Shown piece after piece: positions 11,808 to 22,309 of a DNA stretch of 64,000 nt (position 1 is the first letter of the stretch; each line of letters begins with the position of its first letter). The notes beneath the pieces are model-generated. The model did no database searches and was not told the DNA's origin. It saw nothing but the letters and a program-made list of their open reading frames with translations. Origin of the DNA: Absidia repens. Its lineage: Eukaryota; Mucoromycota; Mucoromycetes; Mucorales; Cunninghamellaceae. The position numbers were made by a program, and so were the translations under genes. The stretch lies in NCBI GenBank assembly GCA_002105175.1, contig MCGE01000040.1, forward strand, positions 307,558 through 371,557, given 5' to 3'.

Positions 11808-12384
11808 CGATTTGAATAAATTGGATGTACAAAAACAAAGGGAGAGGCCACTAAGCCCTAACCTGAGTTTTCCCCTTTTTGTTACCATGGGGCTGACTTG
11901 TCTTCTGTGGAAAGGCAATTAGAAAAAAAAGTACAAGCATAGGTGTATTCCTATACAGGTACTTCTCTCTCATCCTTTTTATTTTCAAACTGGAATTTTG
12001 ACTCTCATAGATAGCTTTTTATTTTAGTTTCTTGTTGGTATGATCTCCCGCTTGCCACAGCGTGGTTTTTTTTCGATTTATATTGATTTGGCTTATCAAA
12101 TGACATCTGAATGCTATACAAAAAGTTCATCTCAAGTCCGTAAATAGTCAATAATATATCATACGTTTTTTTTTTTAGGAGCTCAATGCAGGAAAATAAA
12201 TACATAGCCTCGAACATGATACACACCACACAAAATCATCAAGTCAATCCAGTGATAATGGTTTTGTTTTTCAAAAGAAAAAAAAAAAAAAGGAAGCCGT
12301 CATTTTATTAGTTTGAAAATGAATACAATGAAATGATCGCACAAAAAATACTGTGCTGGTAAGTACATACACAACAGAGCCATT
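11808..12384. other. No gene seen
   Basis: AT-rich DNA with an AATAAA at 11815 and poly-A near 12280. This is downstream flank for both the small plus-strand candidate and the minus-strand HET copy. Confidence 0.5.
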
Positions 12385-13145
12385 TTAATAGATATCAAAA
12401 AATGGAATCGATTTGGGATCGTCGTTGCCATTGTCACACTTCGTCTGACCCGTTTCTCCAAATGGAAACGTCTCATGATGTTTAGATAGTATTGTCCATT
12501 TGTTTTGAGTGAAACATCCAACCAAAATGAAAAAATAGGATGCATAGAAAGCTTCTTCCTTCGTTTCCAAAAAATTCCCAGAACCCAATTGAAAAGCTGG
12601 AATAGATACAATGTCAAGAGTATTAAGAGTAGAAGAAGTATGATGGACGCCAAGTCGTTTAAGAACCGGGATTTTTTCCGTAAGCAAATCCATATGGGAA
12701 TCAAAAAATCGGTTGCTGGTTATCACGTAATATGTCATGGGTTTTAAACGTAGGTAGTAGTATTGGTTCAAGTCACCGTCACCTTCATCATTTTCATCAT
12801 CTTCCTCATCATGTTTGGTTTGATGCTGCTGCTGCTGCTGATGATGGAGCATTATGCTAAGTGGGTCGTCCCAGTCAAAATTGCGTCGGTTCTTATAGAT
12901 AAAAATATGTAGCCAATAAAAGCTAAACTCCAAAGGTAAAGTTGATGTTGCAAACGATGGAAGAACACCATGGATGATGGCATGTTGATTGCTTGACCAA
13001 AAAAGTAAGATTAATTTGTCTCTGGTGTTCATGATTTCGTATAGTCTCAATTTGACAGAGAGCATACTGTGGATGTCCCAATGAGACACCTCTGTTATTT
13101 GATCAGCATACTCCGACAATGGCAAAATACTATAAAACCGATCCT
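12385..13145 (-). pseudogene. Second HET-family gene, only the C-terminal exon
   Basis: The minus strand from 13145 is open for about 252 codons and parallels the last exon of the HET gene at 6933-8949: EDRFY, then LPLSEYADQ, LSVKLRLYEIMNTRDKLIL, LKPMTYYV and DIVSIP occur in the same order. It starts at an equivalent acceptor (AG at 13146-13147), preceded by a T-run intron (A/T run at 13206-13236). Beyond that only a short exon-2 stub (to about 13320) is left; the HET domain and start codon are absent. It has Gln and Asp/Glu runs at the same place as its paralogue. Probably a 5'-truncated copy, perhaps diverging freely. Confidence 0.7.
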
Positions 13146-13203
13146 CTTGATTGAAAAAAATAAAAATAAAAGTAAAAATGAATCCTCTTCAATTATGATG
13201 AAT

Positions 13204-13246
<43 letters not shown>

Positions 13247-13439
13247 CTGAAATAATAGTTTACTTGAAAAGCGTCCAAGAGATTAGAGCTCGATTATATA
13301 GGGATTGCAACTGCCTTTCCACTGGAAGATAAAACGAATTATGCACTATGGTAATTATGGCGATTGCCCCTTCATTTAATTTTTTTTTTTCATTTCACTG
13401 ATTTTCCGACATCAAAAAAAAAAAAAAAAAAAAAAAAAG

Positions 13440-13765
13440 GCTGGATGATTCAGGCTCCGCATTTGGCTTTCTATTTTTTTTGGCCCCCATTTTATTTTTT
13501 CCTCTCTTTTTCTTTCTTTTTTTATTTTTTTTTCCTTCATGATAGTCTGAATGGTATGATGGCAAGGCTCATTGGGGAACTGGTGGTCTAGGATTAGTAT
13601 TAGAACTTGAATTAGAGGCGTTTTCAAAATCGCAAAACAAACCTCATGGGGAAACTGTTTCATTTTGGATGTAGGATTTGGGAACGTCATTAGATTAGCA
13701 TCATGGAGTCGTCATTAGTTTAGTAATAGTTTGTCATCGTTTGTATCTACGTCAATAAATATGTT
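13440..13765 (+). repeat. R repeat, diverged copy 2
   Basis: T-rich tract, then CCTCATGGGGAAACTGTTTC, a GTTTAGTAATAG segment and AATAAATATG, in the same order as the R copy at 9100. It lies upstream of the truncated HET copy, whereas R1 lies downstream of the intact one. Confidence 0.6.
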
Positions 13766-14329
13766 CTTCTAATTATAATAAGTTTCTCTGTTGTTCGTTT
13801 ACATGATGAGCTTCATCGATTGTGTATTTCATATGCATAGAAAAAAAAAAAGTGTGTCTCTGTATGAAAAAGGACCGGATTGGGTACTATGGAGACTTCT
13901 TCCACCATCTCTATAAATTTGTGCGTAGAAAAGAAAACAGTGATGTGTTTGTGCGAAAAAACAGCTATTACAGTGTATTTTGTTGTGATGCGGTATATTG
14001 AAGAGCAAAGTTGAGAATAGTATTAATTATGTATCTACTAGTTGGCAGGGCCTTTCTGAAATGTGGGCTTTGATGGGATGGGATGAAAGACTATGTGATT
14101 TGGCACTATGGGTGGGCAGCGATTGAGAAAAAAGGATGGACGTCTTGGGGTCCAACTGTCGTGCTCAGCGCATCGTCAACGTGGTTTTTTAGGTGTGCTG
14201 AAAAAAAAAAAAAAAAAGGTAAGGGATTAGATACAGTGATGTGAGTGGAGGGAAGGTAGGAAATTTCAAAGTCATAGATGGTTATCTTAGATGTATCTTA
14301 GATAAGGATTTATACCATGCTATCTTTAA
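13766..14329. other. No gene seen
   Basis: AT-rich, with poly-A near 14205. No open frame with supporting features on either strand. Confidence 0.5.
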
Positions 14330-14511
14330 GGGGATTGCTCCATTTCAGTGAAATTCTCTTAAGAGTTTTTTTCAGAGATTTCTGAGATGCGACATACTGT
14401 ATTTTCTAAGAGCCGTCGGAGAAAATCCCACGGAAGTTTTTTCTCTGGAGTCTCAGATAAATTACACAGAACAGCCGCACCATCATGTATTGTATCGGCG
14501 GTGGTTAAAAC
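14330..14511 (-). mobile_element. Fragment of the MULE 5' flank
   Basis: GCTCCATTTCAGTGAAATT, the TCTCAGATAAATTACACAGAAC segment and the CATCATGTATTGTATCGGCG segment match, in inverted order, 37905-38030, the DNA just upstream of the MULE transposase remnant. It is probably the end of a non-autonomous relative. It contains one TACTGTA (14395). LTR-A truncates it at 14512. Confidence 0.55.
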
Positions 14512-14829
14512 TGTAATAGTTGGTAGTAGAAGTCAAAGTCAAATAAGTGAGACAAAGTTATATTTTTATTTCAGTAAAATGATGGAAGGCTTTTATAATA
14601 AAATTGGGGAAGCGGTTATTGGAATAATAAATTTCTACTACAAATATATTATTGGATAAGATAGAGATGAGGGAATAAATCATTGGACTGTGATTAGATG
14701 ATTGATTGATTATTGGTTTACTGACAGATCGGGATTGAATATGACAGTTAGGTTCTGATCTGAGTCTGACATTTGCTATATTTGATAGATTGATTTATAA
14801 TGTAAATATAGAGGATGACAAATACGACA
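14512..14829 (-). mobile_element. LTR family A
   Basis: In minus orientation it runs TGTCGTATTTGTCATCC...ATTACA, with a TATTATAAAAGCC promoter-like box and the TCTCACTTATT block common to these families. Flanks AAAAC and CCCGC do not match, so it is not a clean solo insertion. Confidence 0.75.
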
Positions 14830-15605
14830 CCCGCAAGTGATAATAAAGAAGAAACACCGTCCGCATTGGTACTTGTGGTCAACCAATATAGCCATTGCTT
14901 TGTTGGAAACGTGTGGACTTGGAAGAGTTGAAAGTGCCGAACATAATATTCCGTTATTGCCGTCTACATCGCCAATCCGATCGAAGCCCTACCGCCTTAC
15001 TTGGGAAGAAGGCGCCCACCTCCAAAAAGAAATCGATGAATTGTTGAAGCATGGGTTAATTCGTCCGCCTAACGGTTTGTGGGCTAGTCCGGATTTCTTT
15101 GTGAAGAAGCGTGATGGCGACCTTCGTATGGTGATCGACTATCGTAAACTGAATACTGTGACAATGAAGGTTGCGTTTCCACTGCCGAATATTGACGATT
15201 TGCTGGATTCTTTGGGTGGTGCCACTATCTTTTCAACGCTTGATGCTGCTTCCGGCTTTCGGCAAATTCCTATGGGTGAAGAATCAATTAGTAAGACTGG
15301 TTTTATCTCGAAAGGGAATACTTACGAATTCTTAACTATGCCTTTTGGGATGACGTCCGCTCCCAGTACTTTTCAAAGGGAGATGTCCAATCTGTTGTCT
15401 GCATTCCTTGGGAAGTTTGTGTTGGTCTTCATTGATGATATCATTATCTTTTCGTCGTCAGTGGAGAGTCATATGGAGCATTTGTCGAAGGTGTTTGAAG
15501 CGTGTGATCAAGCAAATCTACGGTTGAAGAAGTCGAAATGTCGTTGGTGCCGCTGGATTGTCGCCCTGCAAGAGGAATGTGGATAAGTTACTGCAAATGA
15601 AGGTG

Positions 15606-16813
15606 TGTCGTATTCCTGGTTCCTGATTTAGTAATATTTATGTCAAAATATCTATACCATCAATATTTGTCATCGGACCACTGAGCTTCATGGGCAAGGT
15701 TCTTGAATCGCAATCCAAAGTCGGCCACAGATTCCTTGGCATTCATAGTGACAGAGAAGAAGTCCAAAGTGCTTGTTATGAGGCGGTCCTTGACGCTGAA
15801 AGCATCTTCAAGAATGGTTTTTGCTTCCGACCAGGTACCATTAAAGGATTTGAGCTGACCAGAGAACCAGATGTCCACGTCTTCACCAGCCATAGCGTAG
15901 GACAAGTACGATTTCCAATGGATGTTGAGATCCAACTTGTATGAATCCATCACTTTTTCGAACTTGCGGATGAAAGAGGCCACAGAGTTAAAAACAATCA
16001 GGTTATGGTTCACCTTGGCATGGGAGGGCAATAGAAAGATTGGAATGGAACTAAGAATACGAGGGTCCACAGCTTCTTGATCCAAGTTGACGAAATGTTT
16101 TTCCAAGGTCTTGATTTTGTCGGCATATAGATCCAGCTTGGTTTTGGTTTGGTTGTATGCAGGGTCATCAAAATCCATGTAGGTGAAAAAGATGGACAAT
16201 TCCTTGGCTTCGGAGCGGAGTTCTGCCAACTTTTCCTGAAGGCTGGGCTTGGGGGCATGTTTGGAATCGGCAGAAGAAGTCATGACCATGTCTTCATCTT
16301 GGAGATCGGTGAGAGCAGCAGGGGAGGACGAGACAAATTCGTTGTAGTTGGACATGGCAGAGAGAAAAATAGAGTTTGGATAAATAAATAATAAAAATGA
16401 GTATTCACTTAAAAAAAAAATGAAATGTTTGTATATAAAGACAAGAGTAAATAAGTGATACAATTGATATGGGTTTTTTATTGAATAAAATGACAGTGGG
16501 TTTTTATAGTAAAAGCTAGAGAAGCGGATGTTGTAATAATAAATTTCTATGATGATAATGGATTATTGGTAGAGCTCGAGATGAGGGAATAACATAGTGT
16601 ATTATGGAATAGATAGATGATTAAGCTTTGATCTTGATTGTAGACCAAGTGAAACATAGCCAGTGTAAGGATATGCTGGGTAGTGACAAGGTACAATTGT
16701 TGGGACGCGATGCGTAACCACGTACCTGATATGTGTGGATGATGACAAATATTGATGGTATCGATATTTTGACATACTGTAAATATTACTAATCAGGAAC
16801 CAGGAATACGACA
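15606..16813 (-). mobile_element. Gag-bearing LTR element with inverted ends, nested in pol
   Basis: Flanked by AGGTG (15601-15605) and AGGTA (16814-16818), a 5-bp duplication with one mismatch in the middle of the Ty3 pol gene. The right part (16421-16813) is a complete minus-orientation LTR whose outer parts resemble family B and whose centre resembles family C. The left 67 bases are the first part of that same LTR in plus orientation. Between them lies a truncated gag. A right-hand LTR and an inverted left-hand LTR tip is not the normal LTR-body-LTR plan. Confidence 0.8.
15660..16355 (-). pseudogene. Retrotransposon gag protein, 3'-truncated
   Basis: The ATG at 16355 lies 65 bases after the LTR edge, as expected for a 5' leader, and is preferred to the further-upstream in-frame ATG at 16463, which lies within the LTR. 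The 231-codon frame has a heptad-like region (LQEKLAELRSEAKEL) and a gag-domain signature, FIRKFEKVMDSY, YAMAGEDVDIWFSG and WSEAKTILEDAF. Gag proteins form the virus-like particle of LTR retroelements. A close relative is at 34206-34705. It runs directly into inverted LTR sequence at 15672, so the C-terminus and any zinc knuckle are lost. Confidence 0.75.
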
Positions 16814-17386
16814 AGGTACCTGATTCTATTGATGGTGTTCGATCATTCCTAGGGACCGCTAACTTCTACCGCCGTTTGCTGATACTGTACCGTCATGCCT
16901 TTGACCAATTTGTTGAAGAGGGGAGTCAAGTTTCTATGGGATACAAAATGTGAAGAATCAGTCGACCAATTGAAGAAAGCTCTTACTACGGCACCTGTTT
17001 TGGCTTACCCTAACCCCAAGTATGTGCAAGTATTGACCACCGATGCATCTGGAAAAGGTCTTGGAGCCATCTTGTCGCAATATCCGCCTGATGATCCCAC
17101 CAATGAAACCGTTGTCGTCTACGCTAGCTGAACCGTCCGTGGCCCTGAAGTTAGATTCGCCGCAACACACCTGGAAGCACTAGCCGTCGTTTGGTCCGTG
17201 AAGACTTTCCGCCATTTCAAACTACGAACCGACCACACTGCCTTGACCTTCATCTCCAATAAAGACGCACCGCCACCCAAGGTTATACGTTAATCCGCCG
17301 CCCTGATGGAATATGACTACGAGGTGATATACAAGCCAGGAAAGGACAATCTCGCCGATGCTTTGTCAAGATTGATTGGTGATTGA

Positions 17387-17586
17387 TTCATTATAAATAA
17401 AACAACACTTACCGACTATGGCCGGTTCAATAATGTATGTAAAAAATAGAGAAGTTTGAGGTAAAAAATAAGAGGAAGAAGAGAAGGAATGGAAGGTGTA
17501 AAAAAATAAACTAAAAAGGGGTAAAAAAAACTAAACCCGAAATGTCAAAAACATGAATCGAACTAAATCAAATCAATCTCCCCAAC
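17387..17586 (-). other. 3' flank of an integrase fragment
   Basis: Purine-rich DNA, closely similar to 22191-22310, where it also lies just 3' of the integrase C-terminus. It is therefore probably the 3' untranslated part of that retroelement. Confidence 0.5.
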
Positions 17587-18640
17587 TTAATCAGAAGTTA
17601 TATGGTGAACCTCTTCATCAGGTTGTCGGTATAATTTCAAATTTTTGGCGTTAACTTTATGCTTGAATTTGGTTCCATTTTCTTCCATCAACTCGTACGA
17701 GTTATGGAATCCCTTAATAACACGGTAGATAATGGGGAAGTATTTTGGATCAAGCTTGCTTTTTCCCCTACGCTTCGAGTTTATCATGATGACTTTGTCG
17801 CCAGTCTTGAACCGTGGTTTTCCTTTCGTTAGCTTAGATTTTTCTTCCAATGTTGTAGTTTAGGTTTTTTATAAAATAAAATAAAAGTAAAATAAAAAAT
17901 AAAAAATAAGATGAGAATGTTGATAACCTTTTATTTGATATAAATCAAGCATCTTTTTATAATGATGTGATTATGGTATGAAACGGTATAACTACTACTA
18001 CGGTTTGATATAATAAATGGGTTTCTTTTTCAAAGACATGAAAAAGTGAAATCAGATCATGACACCCATATATGATCTGAGCCCTTGCATTGTAGCGCTG
18101 TATTTGAATTTATTTTTATTTCACTTACATTGTGCATGATTTACATCAATGTCACACTTTATTTTATTTCATTGCTACATTCATATGCAAAATACAACAT
18201 CCAATTCCGTAGCAGCAGTTTCAAGGGTTTTCCTTAGTCCCCACAACCTAACTAGTCGTTCGTAACCAATGACTTTACCAATCTTGAACAAAACGTCTTC
18301 CATGGGGAAAACAGGGCTTTGTCCATACAGTGCTTCGTAGGGGGAAATTTTCAATCGAGAATGACACTTAATGCGATAAGCATATAACGCCGCAGGTAGC
18401 AATAAGTCCCAATTTTCATGTTGTTGTTCTTGAGCAATTTTGTAAGGCTTCCAATAATAATACCATTAATTCTTTCGACCATTCCATTGCATTCGGGATA
18501 ATCGATAGATGTGAGTTTGTGATTTGTTTTTATAATTTTCAAAAATTGTTTGACAGTGTGATTTAAAAAATGCACCCCATTATCCGACAAGAGATGAGTA
18601 GGAGGGCCGAAATTACAAAACAATTCAGAGTACATTGATA
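17587..18640 (-). pseudogene. Ty3/gypsy integrase fragment carrying a solo LTR
   Basis: From right to left the minus strand gives part of the catalytic core (LLSDNGVHFLNHTVKQFL with the second catalytic Asp, then SIDYPECNGMVERINGII with the Glu), after a frameshift RLKISPYEALYGQSPVFP, then GLRKTLETAATEL. LTR-E interrupts at 17851-18199. The C-terminal domain KTGDKVIMINSKRRGK and YFPIIYRVIKGFHNSYELM follows to the stop at 17587. The zinc-binding N-terminus and first catalytic Asp are missing. A sister copy of the C-terminal half is at 22310-23140. Non-functional. Confidence 0.8.
17851..18199 (-). mobile_element. Solo LTR, family E, with perfect target duplication
   Basis: 349 bases, TGTTGTATTTTGCATATG...CTACAACA in minus orientation, flanked by TCCAA at 17846-17850 and 18200-18204. 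It interrupts integrase coding sequence. A 350-base relative lies at 33850-34199. Confidence 0.92.
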
Positions 18641-19116
18641 GTCGGAAGATCTATAAAATTATTTTTAGTTTGGTTTAAATTTCTTCTTTGAAGTAATTAG
18701 TGAGTTTAAGAACAAAAAAAAAAACACATCTTATGGAGGAGGGTGTCGCATCATGAAAAATGATGGCATAAAAATAAAAGCTGTTCCTGAAGAAATTGAA
18801 ATTCCGATTAGGAACACTGCATGATAAAAATAAATAATCACGCAACATTGTGATAGAAGAAAAGAAAATAATGATTCACTTCATGAAATCATTAGGTCCC
18901 ATAAAATAGAATAAAAGAAAATAAAATACCCTTGCAATAATATCAATCATATCATCATACACCTAATATCAGAACATCATACGATCATAATAAAAATAAT
19001 GATCATGATAAAAAATAATAATAACAATAAACCCATGTAATATCTATTTCCAATGAAACATAAGATATAGTATATAAAGAGTGACATTTTTATTAACAAG
19101 TGGTATATGAACTCAG

Positions 19117-19132
19117 CGGACATTAATGTCCG
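19117..19132. repeat. Subterminal palindrome, left end of piggyBac
   Basis: CGGACATTAATGTCCG, a perfect 16-base palindrome. CGGACACAAATGTCCG lies at 19301-19316. Confidence 0.85.
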
Positions 19133-19398
19133 ATCTTTAGAATAAAATATCTTGACAATAAAGCAACATCCATTTACGAAATTTTATGAATCAATTGTTT
19201 TAGTTTAGTATATTATCTGGAATTAATTTGGAGTTATGTTAAAAATAAGAAAAAAAAAATAAAAAGGTTTAAAAAGGGGTCATTTTCCTTATTTGGAGAA
19301 CGGACACAAATGTCCGCTCATAAAACATGACATAAAAACTGCAAAACAAAAGATAAATTTATTTTGTTTTTAAAAACATAGTATTTCGATCATCTAAA

Positions 19399-19856
19399 TT
19401 AATACGAAGTATTTTTTTCGGTCCAAGCTTTTTTGAAATGAATTTGCCAGCATTCAACACAAAGGGGAATATCGGTGGTACAAATGCATGCGAACTCAGT
19501 TTTGGTTGAGCATGTTGAACATTTTCGACGGATGTTGTTACCACTGGCCAATTTACCCAACTTAACTGACTTGTGGAAGTTCATTGCACGCGTCCTCATT
19601 CTTGACTGCTGCATTTGACGTTCTGCTTCCCCCTGATCCGTCACAAATTTTAATATGCCTTCCGCAAGCTTGTACTTGAAAGCATTGTGCTTGATAGAAG
19701 CCCCATGGCGATGGAACTTTTTATAAGCACTGAAGGCGTTAACCTCTGCAATACCCAAAAGGAAAGCAAGCGTTCGTATTTCCCAACGATAACTTTTCAT
19801 TATATCATGAAAGTTGTTGAGGTTATCACGACGGTTATTGGCGATGTCAACCGCAC

Positions 19857-19910
<54 letters not shown>

Positions 19911-21527
19911 CATGCAGATCTTTTTTTGCATAATGCGTAAAGGCTTACTTTTATTCGTTTCGTATTCTTCAAATACTGATGGCCGTTCAATCCTCACTAC
20001 CACTCCTGCTTGGTCTCTGAATTGTCTGCTTCCCACCATATTTGTTGTCCCGCAGCTTGAAACAAGCGCTTTCACTTTCTTATCACGATAAGAACATGCC
20101 AACAGAGTGCATCCATTGGATATATCTACGGATGTAAGTGATAGGCTACTGCCGTATTCAGGATCAAGACTGGTAACCAGATCAGTTTCTGGCATGCCAC
20201 GAGGCCAATACCGTCTCTTGCAAACCTGCATAATGGTATACAGTCCCAATGAGTACATCTTTGTCGTCATTTCGGGGGAACCAAACCAAGAGTCAGCAAT
20301 CAGAGTTCGACCAGTTTGGAACCAAGGTTCTGACAATCGTTTCACCGTTGCAACCAAATTTCTGTCGGTATCATCATACTTCTTCTTGAATTTGTCCGAA
20401 ACGAAATCCAATTGAAGAATACAACACGTATCCGCATCAGCAAGTGCTTTGTATTCTTGGCCTATAGGGTGTGGCTTTCTTGGAACATGTTTAAGACTAG
20501 GCATAAATCTCCCCAACCATTGACACATGGACTCGTCAATGCAGAGATACTTTCCAGGTTCCATACTTTCAGCCAGGTTCAAATTGAATGCTTCGAGAAA
20601 TGACCGAGTTTGATAAAGCGGATCACCAGATTGTCTAATGTAAAATACATTTGATATTAGTTTTTTTTTTTTTTTATTTTTTTTTATTTTTTACTTTGCA
20701 CCATCGGGAATCGTGAACACATGCATTTCAATTATTTCTTTGTATCTTCGATAAGTCATATATTGAGCGAAGTCCACAGATAGGAATGAATCGATGTCAG
20801 CCATACGCCAATACGCTTTTACATCTTCGTTTTGCCAAATCATCATATGTAGCATGAGACCAATCCATGTCAGGTACTCCAGCCAGGTCAGGTCTTGCCA
20901 GTTGGGTATCACACTGCGTGCATGATCATTAATGCAAGGTATAACAATGTTTTGAATATGTTGCACAGGCAAAAATCGTAAAAAATAGTCGTAAGGCGAT
21001 GCATATTCTGCGTCAATCAAGTGGATCTTGGCTCGTCTAGTCCACCCACGTCCACTTCTGTCATCCACGTATACCGGTCGTCGGCGCCAAGTTGTACCAT
21101 CATTGGATAGCTCATCGTCTTGGTTACGATCTACAGGATCATTTCTATCTTCTTCTTGCTCTGCGTCGTCCAGCATACTGTCGTCTTCGGTATGGAAGTC
21201 TCCAATGTCCGCTTGGTTAATTTCAGCTTCTTCGGGAGTGGTTTCAGCTTCTTCGGACGCTGTTCCGTCTTCGACAGGACCAACGTACTTGATACTGTTG
21301 CCAAGAAGTGTATAAACCTTGTCTGGAAGCACATCCAGCACGACTTTGTAGACAACTTTTTGCTCATCATTAGTAGATCGCGCGATCGTACGACCGTCAA
21401 ACGACAACCGAGGACTGTTGAAATCGTACAGGCCTGTAAGGCGTTCAGGGGCGTCGGTTTTACGCAAAAAGCGAGCGGAAACTTTGACCTTACTGTTGGC
21501 ATTGAGGTGTCTACTGATTCTGGGCAT
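19399..21527 (-). CDS. piggyBac transposase, apparently intact
   Basis: Three exons (21527-20695, 20634-19949, 19856-19399) give 658 residues with no stop or frameshift; both introns are GT-AG and contain long T runs in the sense direction. The N-terminus is basic, followed by an acidic region (100-150). The DDE_Tnp_1_7 catalytic core has the expected three aspartates: CIDESM (D311), TLIADSWFGS (D392) and VDIANNRRDNL (D510). A C-terminal Cys-rich domain, KCSTCSTKTEFACICTT then CVECWQIHF, matches the RING-like domain that binds the element's ends. The enzyme cuts and joins the element at TTAA without scars. The gene lies fully inside intact TIRs, so this could be an active copy. Confidence 0.93.
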
Positions 21528-21698
21528 TTTCTTTTTTTTCGGAGATGGCGATGAGTTGATGGGGATGTAGATCTGTAAAGAACAAAGCTATTTGAAAACG
21601 GAAAAAACGGTATTATTCTACACGTTACAGCCATTGTCATACATTATGGTCAAAGAATTTCAGCCAATAAAAGTGTTTCAAAAATCGATTTTTATTAG

Positions 21699-21732
21699 CG
21701 GACATTTGTGTCCGATCGGACACAAATGTCCG
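21699..21732. repeat. Paired subterminal palindromes, right end of piggyBac
   Basis: CGGACATTTGTGTCCG (21699-21714) and, after two bases, CGGACACAAATGTCCG (21717-21732). Together with the two left-end copies these make four GGACA-N4-TGTCC sites, candidate transposase-binding sites. Confidence 0.85.
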
Positions 21733-21857
21733 ATTCATATACCACTTGTTAATAAAAACCATATACAAGAATCTCACTTAATTCTACCTGTCCCACTTTT
21801 TATTTTCTACTTTTTATTTTTTTATTTTTTTCTTTATATACGTTATTTCACAGAGGG

Positions 21858-22190
21858 TGTAATATTTGGTAGTGTAATGATTGTGTAGTAGAAGTCAAAG
21901 TCAAATAAGTGAGACAAAGTTATGTTTTTATTTCAGTAAAATGATGGAAGGCTTTTATAATAAAATCGGGGAAGCGGTTATTGGAATAATAAATTTCTAC
22001 TACTAATGTATTATTGGATAAGATAGAGATGATGGAATAAATCATTGGACTGTGATTAATAATTGAATGATTATTGGTTTACTGACAGATCGGGATTGAA
22101 TATGAAAGTTAGTGCCTGATCTGAGTCTGACATTTGCTATGTTTGATACATTGATTTATAATGTAAATATAGAGGATGACAAATACGACA
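21858..22190 (-). mobile_element. LTR family A
   Basis: Minus orientation, TGTCGTATTTGTC...ATTACA, with a tip duplication near 21858-21885 where the TGTAATG start is repeated. It abuts the LTR-G duplication on the left and the integrase 3' flank on the right. No matching flanks. Confidence 0.7.
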
Positions 22191-22309
22191 GGAAGAAGAG
22201 AAGAAATAGAAGGCATAAAAAAATAAATTAAAAGGGGTAAAAAAAATTAAACCCGAAATGTTCAAAACACGAATTGGGCTAAATCAAATCAATCTCCCCA
22301 ACTTACCCA

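Larger units (their letters stand above)
14837..17386 (+). pseudogene. Ty3/gypsy reverse transcriptase-RNase H, split and broken
   Basis: Part 1 (14837-15605) reads RSKPYRLTWEEGAHLQKE, FFVKKRDGDLRMVIDYRKLN, LDAASGFRQIP, MPFGMTSAPSTFQ and the polymerase box VLVFIDDII. The gag-bearing element at 15606-16813 then interrupts, and the frame resumes across its target duplication at 16814 with VRSFLGTANFYRR. RNase H follows: MPLTNLLKRGVKFLW, TTDASGKGLGAILSQ, THLEALAVVW and a C-terminal KPGKDNLADALSRL. Besides the insertion there is a frame break near 16885, where TACTGTA is present, and stops at 17129 (TGA) and about 17292 (TAA). Upstream gag, protease and downstream integrase are missing, so it is a dead fragment. 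Confidence 0.85.
19097..21748 (-). mobile_element. piggyBac element, complete
   Basis: 2652 bases flanked by TTAA (19093-19096 and 21749-21752), the piggyBac target. Terminal inverted repeats are 15 bases, CAAGTGGTATATGAA, and identical. Palindromic CGGACA...TGTCCG motifs lie just inside both ends. It carries a full transposase gene, and the empty site is visible in the LTR-G copy near 25177. All parts for autonomous movement appear present. Confidence 0.95.
18744..21852 (+). mobile_element. Solo LTR, family G, split by piggyBac
   Basis: TGTCGCATCATG...ATTTCACA. The two halves (18744-19096 and 21749-21852) flank the piggyBac element. Outer flanks are GAGGG at 18739-18743 and 21853-21857, a perfect 5-bp duplication. 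The copy at 24843-25251 shows the uninterrupted sequence. Confidence 0.9.

Noticed and set aside
15690..16391. Plus-strand frames across the gag region
   Set aside because: Shadows of the minus-strand gag, which has a gag signature and a proper LTR upstream.
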